Source: Syntrophaceae bacterium (GTDB lineage Bacteria > Desulfobacterota > Syntrophorhabdia > Syntrophorhabdales > WCHB1-27). Taken from it: a stretch of 9,862 nt of DNA. Position numbers and translations under genes: made by a program. Below are positions 1-7,004 of this stretch, one piece after another. How positions within the stretch are numbered: the first letter of the stretch is position 1; each line of letters begins with the position of its first letter. The notes under the pieces are model-generated. The model saw only the letters and a program-made list of their open reading frames with translations. It searched no databases and was not told the origin of the DNA. Location: positions 1 to 9,862 of the forward strand of contig PLSJ01000177.1 in NCBI GenBank assembly GCA_003165115.1, in the 5' to 3' direction.

Positions 1-423
1 GCGCTGGGGATCGAAGCCGGCGTGGACGTGCATTCGGGTCAACTGGATGAGAGCAAGTACAAGGACCTGGCGGCGCGGGTTCTGGACCAGTATCCAAACG
101 TGAAGCTGATCGCGATTACGCTGCGCGAGAGCTTCTCGGCGTCGCACAACGGCTGGTCGGCGTGCCTGCACGACCGCCGGCAGTTCGCCGTCAGCCGGCG
201 CTACGACATTACGCACATCGTGGACCGGGTGGGCGGCGGCGACGCCTTTGCGGCCGGCCTGATTTACGCGCTCCTCAGCAACTACGGCGACAGGGACGCC
301 CTGGAATTCGCGACGGCGGCGTCTTGTCTCAAACACTCCATCGAGGGCGACGCGCACCACGTGACAATCGACGAGGTAAAGGCCCTCATGGCAGGTGAGG
401 CTTCGGGGCGCGTCCAGCGATAA
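1..423 (+). CDS. PfkB-family sugar kinase, 3' part (2-keto-3-deoxygluconate kinase-like)
   Basis: This is the C-terminal 140 residues of a ribokinase/PfkB-fold carbohydrate kinase; the frame is open from base 1, so the start lies outside the window. Visible residues 72-84 read [13 protein letters not shown], followed by [10 protein letters not shown]. This is the second PfkB signature, in which the GGGD glycines form the anion hole and the aspartate (visible residue 81) is the catalytic base. The preceding stretch [18 protein letters not shown] and the DRVGGGD form of the signature are typical of 2-keto-3-deoxygluconate kinases (ATP-dependent phosphorylation of KDG to KDPG, cytoplasmic), rather than fructokinase or ribokinase, which usually read DTxGAGD. 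Substrate assignment is by family resemblance only. It ends 44 nt before the stop of the convergent phosphatase gene, and I see no clear hairpin-plus-T-run terminator between them. Confidence 0.85.
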   Translation, partial: ALGIEAGVDVHSGQLDESKYKDLAARVLDQYPNVKLIAITLRESFSASHNGWSACLHDRRQFAVSRRYDITHIVDRVGGGDAFAAGLIYALLSNYGDRDALEFATAASCLKHSIEGDAHHVTIDEVKALMAGEASGRVQR

Positions 424-467
424 CCGGATCGGGGCGGCGAATGACAGGCCTCAGGACTGCCGGAACC

Positions 468-2090
468 TTAGGGCCGGCCCACGGCGAAATCACCGTCGTG
501 GTTGATGACCGCCCAGGCGACGTGGCTGTCCGGGTCGATGCCGTACGTGCCGAGTCCGTAGCTTTCCTTCCAAGCACCCACGACAAAGTGTCTTTCCTGC
601 GGGCCGTAATCGGCGTCAACCGCGTTGGCCCAGCCGCCTTTGCCGTCCTTCGTCAGCAGGAAGAACTTTCCACTTTTCATCTGGCACATGCTTAAGTCCG
701 TGAGGCTCATGGAGAGGACGTAGGTGTCCGTCCGGCCGCTCCCCAGGCTTGTTGCCATGCCCCAGAGGCTGAGGGCGTCACTTTTGAGGCTCACCCCCGC
801 GTCCTGCCGGCTCGTCCAGCCCGTATCTACGGTCTGGGTCAAAAGGCGACCGCTTCCGTCCACTTCCGTGTTGCGGTAGGTGCCGGCGAGTATCCTGGCC
901 GTCGTCCCGCCGAAGCTGTCCTGTACCACGGTGTAGGATGTGCCTGCCTGTCCGCCCACCAGGAACTCCTTGGCGTTGAGACTGTAGCCGAAGGTCTCCT
1001 GCCTGGCGAACGTGAGGTCCGGAGTACTCGATATCATGTACTCACCCTTGGCGAGGGTAGGAAATACGTGGGCCGAGTAGTAATCGACCCTTACCCGGGG
1101 CCCGTCCACCGTGTAGATGTAATAACCGATCGTGTTGCGTTCCTGGCGCAGCGACGTTTCCCTCGTGGGGCTGTCGTACTTCACGTCGTTGTTGATGGTG
1201 CCCGGCAGCTCGGGGTTCCCCAAAGGGATGTAAAACTTGTTGCTCTCACTGCCGCTTATGATCTGTTGCACGCATGATACGCCACCGGGCGCCCGCACGA
1301 CGGAGCGCTGATGGATGTGGTCGTGGCCGCTGATCAGATAACGCACGCCGTGAGAGGCGAGACTGTCGATGAATGCCTTCTGCGCGGCTGAATTAGCCCC
1401 CGGGTTAGCCCCCAGGAGCATATCCGGGTGATTCTGGCCGACGAGGTTCTTGTGGCCGAAGACGAAGGCATGGCCGTTCATCGGTTTGCCCGCCAGGGTG
1501 CTGCCGATCCAACTCTGCTGGGAGCCGATCGCATTGTTGTTCACGTCGTACGCGGTCCCATCGGACGCGTTGCCGTCGGTCGGAGTGAACTGGTCGAGGA
1601 GCACGAATCTCGCATTACCGTAGTCGAAGGAGTAGCTCAGACCCAAAAGGTTCGTGCTGGGGCTGCTGAAGTTCGTCGCCCCTGCCACGTTGCCGCCTTT
1701 ACCCTGGGTCTGAGGGTAAAGGTCCTGGAATTGGGCCGCCGCCGTTGCGGAGGCCTCGTGGTTGCCCCGAAAGGGATAAAAGCCGATGCCCGCATCGTAG
1801 AGGGCCTGGCTTGCCTTGGCCCGCTCGGCCATGGCGGCGTTTGACCCGCTGTCCGACAGGTCGCCGACCTGCACGACGAATTTTACCCCGGCCTTTATGA
1901 ACTGCGGGTTGATCTGACCGATAATCCCCACAGGGACCGAATTGGGGTTCTTGCCGTCCCTGTTCTCCCCGATCCACTGGGTATCACCCATGACCCCGAA
2001 GCTCCACGCCGCCGCCCATGCCCCGCCTGCTCCGATACACAGAGCGAGCGCCAGGGCGCACGCCGCCTTGAACCAGAATAGTCGCTTCAT
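468..2090 (-). CDS. Exported calcineurin-like metallophosphoesterase
   Basis: This 540-residue protein begins with a Sec signal peptide: MKRLFWFK, a hydrophobic core rich in A and L, and a probable cut after AWA near residue 26. The Cys at 18 is preceded by L, so it is not a lipobox. The mature part shows the metallophosphoesterase ligand set in order: GDTQ (D36), GDLSD (D77), GNHE (N110, H111), FGHKN (H213) and GHDH (H256, H258). All dinuclear-metal ligands are therefore present and activity in the periplasm is expected. The substrate cannot be read; purple-acid-phosphatase-like phosphomonoesterase or phosphodiesterase are both possible. Residues from about 330 to 540 form an extra region, apparently beta-rich, that I do not recognise. 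The ATG is supported by AAAGGAG 8 nt upstream. It is transcribed divergently from the glycosyltransferase at 2283 and preceded by a PHO-box-like array, which fits a phosphate-scavenging role. Confidence 0.9.
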   Translation of the reverse strand: MKRLFWFKAACALALALCIGAGGAWAAAWSFGVMGDTQWIGENRDGKNPNSVPVGIIGQINPQFIKAGVKFVVQVGDLSDSGSNAAMAERAKASQALYDAGIGFYPFRGNHEASATAAAQFQDLYPQTQGKGGNVAGATNFSSPSTNLLGLSYSFDYGNARFVLLDQFTPTDGNASDGTAYDVNNNAIGSQQSWIGSTLAGKPMNGHAFVFGHKNLVGQNHPDMLLGANPGANSAAQKAFIDSLASHGVRYLISGHDHIHQRSVVRAPGGVSCVQQIISGSESNKFYIPLGNPELPGTINNDVKYDSPTRETSLRQERNTIGYYIYTVDGPRVRVDYYSAHVFPTLAKGEYMISSTPDLTFARQETFGYSLNAKEFLVGGQAGTSYTVVQDSFGGTTARILAGTYRNTEVDGSGRLLTQTVDTGWTSRQDAGVSLKSDALSLWGMATSLGSGRTDTYVLSMSLTDLSMCQMKSGKFFLLTKDGKGGWANAVDADYGPQERHFVVGAWKESYGLGTYGIDPDSHVAWAVINHDGDFAVGRP

Positions 2091-2119
2091 ACCGATGGCT
2101 CCTTTTATATCTTTTGATG

Positions 2120-2174
2120 ATCGTATATCGGGCTCGTTAAGATCGCATGAAAGATACGTTAATTCTTCGTTAAG
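2120..2174 (-). promoter_or_regulatory. PHO-box-like array and promoter of the phosphatase gene
   Basis: Read on the minus strand toward the phosphatase, four 8-base units occur with 3-nt spacers, an exact 11-bp period: CTTAACGA (2174-2167), ATTAACGT (2163-2156), TTTCATGC (2152-2145) and CTTAACGA (2141-2134). Eight bases after the last unit is a candidate -10, TACGAT (2125-2120). No TTGACA-like -35 lies at the right distance (that spot reads ATGCGA), as expected for an activator-dependent promoter. Direct repeats with 11-bp period are the binding pattern of PhoB/OmpR-family regulators, and TTAAC cores are known from cyanobacterial and Bacillus Pho boxes. A start near 2113 would leave a short leader holding the Shine-Dalgarno. 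PhoB as the actual binder is inferred. Confidence 0.7.
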
Positions 2175-2215
2175 ATATGCCGCCGGAGGCCGTTTATCAA
2201 CTCCCGCCTTTTTTA

Positions 2216-2271
2216 CTTAACCAAAAATTAACCGGACCTTCACGCCGCGTTCGTCCCGCGGCCGGTACAAT
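2216..2271 (+). promoter_or_regulatory. PHO-box-like array and promoter of the MGDG-synthase-like gene
   Basis: On the plus strand, units CTTAACCA (2216-2223), ATTAACCG (2227-2234), CTTCACGC (2238-2245) and the more degenerate GTTCGTCC (2249-2256) repeat every 11 bp. Nine bases further lies TACAAT (2266-2271), a 5/6 match to the -10 consensus. The -35 position (about 2243-2248, CGCCGC) does not match TTGACA. The layout mirrors the array on the other strand 42 bp away, so this intergenic region looks like a divergent pair of activator-dependent promoters. The first two units are close to the cyanobacterial form of the Pho box. Confidence 0.7.
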
Positions 2272-2282
2272 GAAGTGAACCG

Positions 2283-3495
2283 GTGAATAAAGTGCAGACA
2301 CCTCAATCTCGTGACGCGCCAAGAGTGCTGATAGTCTCTGCCAGAGCGGGGACGGGCCACGTGAAGGCAGCGGAAGCGCTCGAAAAGGCGTTCAGCCGGC
2401 GGTATCCCGATGTTCTCGTGAAGAGGATCGATCTGCTTGATTTTTGCGCGCAACCCGCGAGGCAGCTTTACGGTAGGGCATACGGATGGGTCGCCAAAAC
2501 GTTTCCCTTCTTTTATGGGTATTTCTATTCCGCTTCCAAGGGCGTGCAGGGCACTCACCGCGTGCGCACGTGGTTCGACCGCCTGAACGCGACCCCGTTC
2601 TTCAGGCTTCTCGCCGCATTTCGGCCCGACGCGGTCGTCTGCACGCATTTCATCCCCGCGAACCTCACGGCTTGGCACCAGAAGCGCAGCCGGCATGATC
2701 TCCGGGTTTTTGTCACGCTCACCGACTATGAGGTCCACCCCTTCTGGCTGGTCGGGCACGGGCGCATCGAAGGCTACAGCGGTGGCCCATGAGCAAATGA
2801 AATACGAGCTGGCGCGGCTGGGAGTGCCCAGCGACTCGATCACCGATGCGGGAATACCGGTCGATCCCGCGTTCATGAATAGAAAAGATCGCGGGGAGCT
2901 TCGCCGGGCACATGGTCTGAAAGCGACATCTCCGGTAATCCTTCTGATGGCGGGTTGGAGCTTCCGGGCGTCCGCTGTCGAGCGGATGATCGATCATTTG
3001 AGTATGGTCGATGGTGATTTCCAGCTCATTGTGCTGGCAGGCAGGAACAGAGAGCTTTACGAGCGGGTCAAGGCGAAACAATCGCGAGAACCTCGCATTG
3101 CATCGGTCTTCGAATTTATCGATTTCGTCGAAGATCTGATGCGCCTGAGCGACATACTCATTTCCAAACCCGGCGGTATCACGACCGCGGAGAGCCTGGC
3201 CGCCGGCCTCCCCATGATAGTGGTCGATCCCATCCCCGGACAGGAAGAGGCAAATTCAGACTATATTCTGGAAAACGGCGCCGGCCTCAAGGCACGCAGT
3301 CTCGAAGGCCTCGTGTTCAAGATCGGCCGTCTCGTGGCCGATCCGGCCCGCCTCGCGTACATGAGGGAAAATATCGGGAAGATTGCGCGGCCGGACGCCG
3401 CCTTTTCGATCGCCGATGGCATCGCCCGCTCCCTTTCGCCTACCTCTAAAGGTGCCTCAGCGCAATCGCAAAAGGCGTTCATGGACGAGGAATGA
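2283..3495 (+). CDS. MGDG synthase/UgtP-type glycosyltransferase (GT28 fold), frameshifted in this sequence
   Basis: The gene is split over two frames: 2283-2780, then 2782-3495. Joined, it gives about 403 residues, near the 380-400 usual for processive diacylglycerol glucosyltransferases. The N-half has RVLIVSARAGTGHVKAAEAL (the GxGH loop of the MGDG synthase N-domain) and TDYEVHPFWLVG. The C-half resumes with VAHEQMKYELARLGVP and carries the donor-binding signature SKPGGITTAESLAAGLP followed by PGQEEANSDYILENGAG. The family transfers a sugar from a UDP donor to diacylglycerol at the cytoplasmic membrane face. The break is one extra G at 2781/2782; without it the product reads GYSVAHEQ. Uncorrected translation stops at 2790-2792, leaving an N-domain with no donor site. 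The start is GTG 2283; GTG 2292, preceded by GGTGA at 5 nt, is equally plausible. The promoter carries a PHO-box-like array. It ends 17 nt from the convergent HMA_2-like gene. Confidence 0.85.
2777..2783 (+). other. Frameshift site 1 (net +1)
   Basis: The reading frame of the glycosyltransferase changes here. Codons up to AGC (2778-2780) are in the first frame, and GTG GCC CAT GAG from 2782 continues the protein in the next frame, leaving one surplus G in the GG pair at 2781/2782. The local bases are CAGCGGT. The same heptamer sits at the second frameshift (6441-6447). A sequencing or assembly error, a real mutation, or ribosomal frameshifting would all give this picture; there is no obvious slippery run or supporting element. 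Confidence 0.85.
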
Positions 3496-3512
3496 ACCGT
3501 GCCGTCGATTCT

Positions 3513-4028
3513 TTACGGGCGCGCCGGGTGCAGCTTCACGAAGGTGTCAAAGGCCAGCCAAAGAAGTGCCCAGGCGGGAACCTGCGATACTCTCAGGCCC
3601 TGCCGCGCAATCGACCAGGCCCCCGCGGCAAGGAGCGTGAGAGGCAAGGCGGTCTTCAGATCGATGTTGATGCCCACTGCACCGGACAGCCGCCTGCTCA
3701 GGTCTTCGATGGCCCCGATGAACGTCGGCGATTCCTTGGTGTCCTTAACAATGGATGGCGCATCGGTCAGATTTGCCAGGACCACATCCACGTCCTCCAG
3801 CACCTGGTGAATTCCGTCCACGGTGTATTTCTTATGGTCGTAATGGACCGTGATGCTCCCGGTCGTCCGGTTCAGGTCCACCGTGTCGATACCGGCCACA
3901 TCCGAAAGCTGCTCCTTGATCCGGTCCATGATGCGAGCACCACGACTCGACTCGGCCAGCTTTACGCGCAGCCGGCCGGGAATATGGCTTGCAAGCCGGG
4001 CGTCGTATCGACGTTTTCCGGAAGTCAT
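3513..4028 (-). CDS. HMA_2-like domain protein with C-terminal membrane segments
   Basis: This 171-residue protein has an N-terminal ferredoxin-like domain of the HMA_2 kind (about residues 8-100). It opens with ASHIPGRLRVKL and continues with AGIDTVDLNRTTGSITVHYD, the beta-alpha-beta pattern of heavy-metal-associated domains. The protein contains no cysteine, so the CxxC metal site of true copper chaperones is absent; any metal binding would have to use other residues (HYDHKK is a conspicuous patch). Residues about 128-165 form one or two hydrophobic segments (LPLTLLAAGAWSIA and VPAWALLWLAF), so it is probably membrane-attached with the HMA domain in the cytoplasm. The ATG is well placed behind AAAGGAG with 8-nt spacing. 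It stands alone on the minus strand between two glycosyltransferase genes. Function is unknown. Confidence 0.8.
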   Translation of the reverse strand: MTSGKRRYDARLASHIPGRLRVKLAESSRGARIMDRIKEQLSDVAGIDTVDLNRTTGSITVHYDHKKYTVDGIHQVLEDVDVVLANLTDAPSIVKDTKESPTFIGAIEDLSRRLSGAVGINIDLKTALPLTLLAAGAWSIARQGLRVSQVPAWALLWLAFDTFVKLHPARP

Positions 4029-4065
4029 GCTTTTAGCTCCTTTTATTGAACACGTCTATTTTCTA

Positions 4066-4092
4066 GGTATATCACGCTTCCGTCAAAGTCAA
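4066..4092 (-). promoter_or_regulatory. Candidate sigma70 promoter of the HMA_2-like gene
   Basis: On the minus strand a TTGACT hexamer (4092-4087) is followed by TATACC (4071-4066) with a 15-nt spacer, which is short for sigma70. The -35 is good and the -10 only moderate. The position, about 40 bp upstream of the ATG, is sensible. No 11-bp-period array accompanies it, so this gene appears not to share the control of its neighbours. Confidence 0.4.
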
Positions 4093-4226
4093 GCAAGATG
4101 AACCGCCGGTACGGGAAGCGGCATGAGCCGGCCTTACGGCAATTCCCCCTTCCGGGGTTATCGAGGTGGTGATGAAGACCGTATCGGCCTGGCTACAGGC
4201 GACAGGAAAGGTCTCTCCAATGTCGA

Positions 4227-4281
4227 ATTAACCGATAATTCACGCGACATTCATCCTATGTTTATGCTCGCCCTGTAGAAT
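4227..4281 (+). promoter_or_regulatory. PHO-box-like array and promoter of the PHP-GT4 gene
   Basis: Units ATTAACCG (4227-4234), ATTCACGC (4238-4245), ATTCATCC (4249-4256) and GTTTATGC (4260-4267) repeat with an exact 11-bp period. Eight bases later comes TAGAAT (4276-4281), 5/6 to the -10 consensus. The -35 position (4253-4258, ATCCTA) is not sigma70-like. The stretch 4227-4245 matches 2227-2245 of the other glycosyltransferase promoter at 15 of 19 positions, which supports a shared regulator. The leader to the ATG would be about 45 nt. Confidence 0.7.
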
Positions 4282-4334
4282 CCTCTTAACGTTGAGATAA
4301 GGAAAGGGCAATCAGCGAAATAAGCCGTCGAGAC

Positions 4335-6765
4335 ATGATAGTCAAGCCGGTCGGAACAGAAATCAAAGCCGACCTTCACGTCCATTCGCGCTACTCCGAG
4401 GCACCCACCGAGTGGTTCATGGAGCGTTTCCAGGTTGCGGAATCCTATTCCGCCCCCTTGCTTATCTATCGGAAAGCAAAGAAGGCGGGGATGGATTTTG
4501 TGGCCATCACCGATCATAACAGCATCAGCGGCGCGCTTCTGCTCAAAGAAAGCCATCCTTTGGACGTTATCGTCGGCGTCGAGGCTACCGCAGCTTTCCC
4601 GGAGGACGGGTGCCACGTCCACCTTCTTGTTTACGGGATAGGCGAGCAGGAGTTCAACGAGGTACAAAAACTGCGTAAGGACATCTACGAGCTGCGAGAC
4701 TATGTGCGGGAAAAACGCCTCGCCCATTCGGTGGCGCATGCGACGTATTCCGTCAACGGGCGCCTGACCGTGGATCACATCGAGAAGCTGATCGTTCTCT
4801 TCGATGTGTTTGAAGGCATAAACGGCGGCCGAAGCAAGGCCGACAACAATTTGTGGACGCATATCCTGCAAGGCTTGAGCGCCGAGCATTTCGAGATGCT
4901 CTGCAGGAAGCACCGGCTGCAGCCTTACGGACCCGAATCATGGGTCAAGGGGTTCACGGGAGGCTCCGACGATCACGGAGGGATTTTCATAGGGAGGACC
5001 TTCACCGTGACCCGGCCGGTCCCGACGGTCGAGGCGTTCGTCGCCAACCTGCGGAACAAGCGGACACACGCGGAAGGGAAATGCAATGACTACCGGACCC
5101 TTGCGCTCACGGTCTACAAGGTGGTCCACGACTATTCCACTCACCGCGGGGGAAGCGGGGGGAGCCCCGACTTCATCGACCGGGTCAGCGACCTGATGTT
5201 CGAGGGGAAGCGGCTGGGGTTCTTCCAAAAGCTGCAAATCCGCAAGCTAAAAGCACTCAGCAGGCGCAAGGGCGACAAGCTTCGGGTCATGTTCTGCGAG
5301 CTCCTGGACAAGCTGCACGAGCGGAAATTTGCCTCGGTCGACGACATGCTCGACGCGGTCTACGGCCAGATCACCTTGATATCGGACGAGTTCGCAAAGC
5401 GCTTCTTCCGGTCTTTGACCGGCGACCTTGCCAATATCGATTTTCTCAGCGTCTTTCACAATATCGCGGCCCTGCTGCCGGGCATTCTCATTTCCCTCCC
5501 CTTCATGGTGACACTGAAGCACTTGAACCGGGGGAAATCTCTCTCGGAAGCCCTGAAGGGGCGATTCGACTGTCAGGGGCAATCGGGTCGCCGGATCCTC
5601 TGGTTCACCGATACCCTGGCGGATTTGAACGGTGTTTCGGTAACCCTGAAAGAGATCGGCTGGCTGTCACACGCCAGGATGACCGATCTGAAAATCGTGA
5701 CGGCAATGGCCCCCGAGGACCTTACGCCGGACCTCCCGCCACACACGGTCAACCTGCCGTTCGTCCATCAGTTCAACCTGCCTTACTATGAAAGCTACGT
5801 CCTGAGATTGCCTTCGCTGCTTGGCTCGTTGAAACAGATGTACGCCCTCGCGCCGGACCGTATCTTCATCTCCACGCCCGGCCCGGTGGGATTGATGGGG
5901 CTGATCGTCGCCAGGCTGTTGCAGGTCCCCTGCATCGGCGTCTATCACACCGATTTTGCCCTTCAGTCCAAAGAGATCGTCGATGATGCCTCGGTCGCCA
6001 GGATGCTCGAATCGTATACCCGGTGGTTTTACAACCAGATGGATGAAATACGGGTACCCACGGCCGTTTACCGGGACATGCTGGAGCAGAGGGGGTTGGC
6101 GGCATCGAAGATGAAAATCTTCCGACGGGGGATCGATTCGGCGTTTTTTTCACCGAGGCCTTCCGACGGCCGGGTGCTCGAAGAGCGGTGCGGCATCCAT
6201 GAAGGTATCTCGTTGCTTTATGCCGGACGGGTTTCGCGGGATAAGGGCCTCGAGTTCCTTGCCCGTGTCTACCTCCGGCTTTATGAGGAAAGGTCCGACC
6301 TGAACCTCGTTATCGCGGGTGACGGTCCATATCTCGATGAGATGCGGCGGATGCTATCCGGCACGAAAGCGGTCTTCACGGGCAGGGTCGGCCAGGAGAC
6401 GATCCCCGCGCTCTACGGCGCATCGGAGCTTTTTCTCTTTCAGCGGTACGGACACTTTTGGCAAAGCGGTGCTGGAAGCGCAGTCGTGCGGCCTGCCGGC
6501 AATCGTCTCGAACACGGGGGGGCCGCAGGAGATCATCGCCCACGGAAAGACGGGCTATATCGCCGAGGCGGGCTCTCTTAGCGACTGGGAGGCAAAAATC
6601 CGCCTCATCCTCGACATGATCGGGCGCCACCCGGAAGCCTACCGGCAAATGAGGAAAGAAGCGCGCATGCATGTGCTGGAGAACTTCCAGTGGGACGGCG
6701 CCTTCGCGGATATCACCGGTGAGGGGCGGCTTACCGACGAGAAAGAAGAAAAGAAGATCGCATAA
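4335..6765 (+). CDS. PHP-domain / GT4 glycosyltransferase fusion, frameshifted near the 3' end
   Basis: Joined across the frameshift (4335-6440 plus 6442-6765) this encodes about 809 residues. Residues 10-215 are a PHP phosphoesterase domain with the metal ligands in place: DLHVH (H15, H17), TDHN (D60, H61), GVE (E83), CHVH (H94/H96), VAHA and SDDHGG (D213, H214). Residues about 220-410 are a linker I do not recognise, with one hydrophobic stretch (ALLPGILISLPFMV, near 380). From about 417 a GT-B GT4 enzyme follows: RRILWFTDTLADLNGVSVTL, VYHTDF, RGIDSAFFSP, LLYAGRVSRDKGLEF and VIAGDGPY. After the shift come SGTDTFGKAVLEAQSCGLP and SNTGGPQEII, the donor-binding D/E-x7-E region. Uncorrected translation (748 aa, ending 6581) lacks that motif and should be inactive. 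The closest functional idea is a lipid glycosyltransferase (SqdX/Agt-like), by resemblance only. The ATG has a weak ribosome site but no in-frame alternative start exists after the TGA at 4293. Confidence 0.85.
6438..6447 (+). other. Frameshift site 2 (net +1)
   Basis: The first frame reads ASELFLF up to TTT (6438-6440). The family motif FPSxTDTFG resumes one base later as AGC GGT ACG GAC (from 6442), leaving a single C at 6441 between them. Either one base is surplus, or two are missing; the latter would restore the usual proline (TTT CCN AGC). The bases are CAGCGGT (6441-6447), as at frameshift site 1. Confidence 0.85.
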
Positions 6766-6930
6766 CCGCCTTCGCCTGCAAAGTAAGCCGTGACGACACG
6801 CGTCTCCCCCGCTCCGTCCGTTTGTGATACGCCGGATACGACGCGCATCCGGACCGCCCCATCAATCGCTCCAGCATCTTCGACCCGCAGACGGGCATGA
6901 CAGGTGACAGGCGGGAGATGAAAAATTATC

Positions 6931-6959
6931 TTGACACACATAAGTGCCTGACATACTAT
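6931..6959 (+). promoter_or_regulatory. Strong sigma70 promoter of the padR operon
   Basis: A perfect -35 TTGACA (6931-6936), a 17-nt spacer and TACTAT (6954-6959, 5/6) make the best sigma70 promoter in the window. A TATAAT also occurs at 6973-6978 without a matching -35. The start point would fall near 6966, giving a short leader of about 40 nt that includes GAGGAG. Confidence 0.8.
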
Positions 6960-6973
6960 GTAACATAACACAT
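6951..6973 (+). promoter_or_regulatory. PadR operator (ATGT-N8-ACAT) with overlapping palindromes
   Basis: ATGT (6958-6961) and ACAT (6970-6973) are separated by exactly 8 nt, the consensus described for PadR regulators. Two further perfect palindromes overlap it: ACATA-C-TATGT (6951-6961) and TATGT-A-ACATA (6957-6967). They cover the -10 hexamer and the likely start point, so binding would block transcription. The element sits directly before a padR gene, which predicts autorepression of the whole operon. Confidence 0.75.
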
Positions 6974-7004
6974 ATAATACTGAGCATCTAATGAGGAGAT
7001 GAAA

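Larger units (their letters stand above)
4029..4334. other. 306-bp divergent intergenic region
   Basis: The left end holds the promoter and ribosome site of the minus-strand HMA_2-like gene. The right third holds the PHO-box-like promoter of the PHP-GT4 gene. In the middle (about 4093-4226) I find no gene, no convincing hairpin terminator and no riboswitch I recognise; only short inverted pieces (CCCC TTC CGGGG near 4145-4157) are visible. Confidence 0.6.

Noticed and set aside
2783..2792. Programmed +1 ribosomal frameshift at the TGA in the first glycosyltransferase
   Set aside because: The stop is close to the shift, but there is no slippery sequence or stimulatory element that I recognise, and the second gene shows the same lesion without a nearby stop; kept only as a minor alternative.
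2217..2876. Long minus-strand ORF opposite the first glycosyltransferase
   Set aside because: Its translation shows no family pattern and it covers a well-supported gene and promoter; it reflects GC-rich codon use on the other strand. The same holds for minus-strand ORFs at 4251-4913, 8862-9395 and 9346-9840 and the plus-strand ORF at 1428-1844.
4172..4231. Possible 19-codon ORF (ATG 4172, TAA 4229) preceded by GAGGTG
   Set aside because: Very short, ribosome site only about 3 nt from the ATG, no recognisable peptide features, and it runs into the PHO-box-like array.
4285..4292. A further CTTAACGT unit downstream of the third array
   Set aside because: It is out of the 11-bp phase of the array and lies downstream of the -10, at the likely transcription start; probably chance.
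6832..6852. Inverted repeat CCGGAT / ATCCGG with a 9-nt loop after the PHP-GT4 gene
   Set aside because: Only six base pairs and no T-run follows, so I cannot call it an intrinsic terminator.
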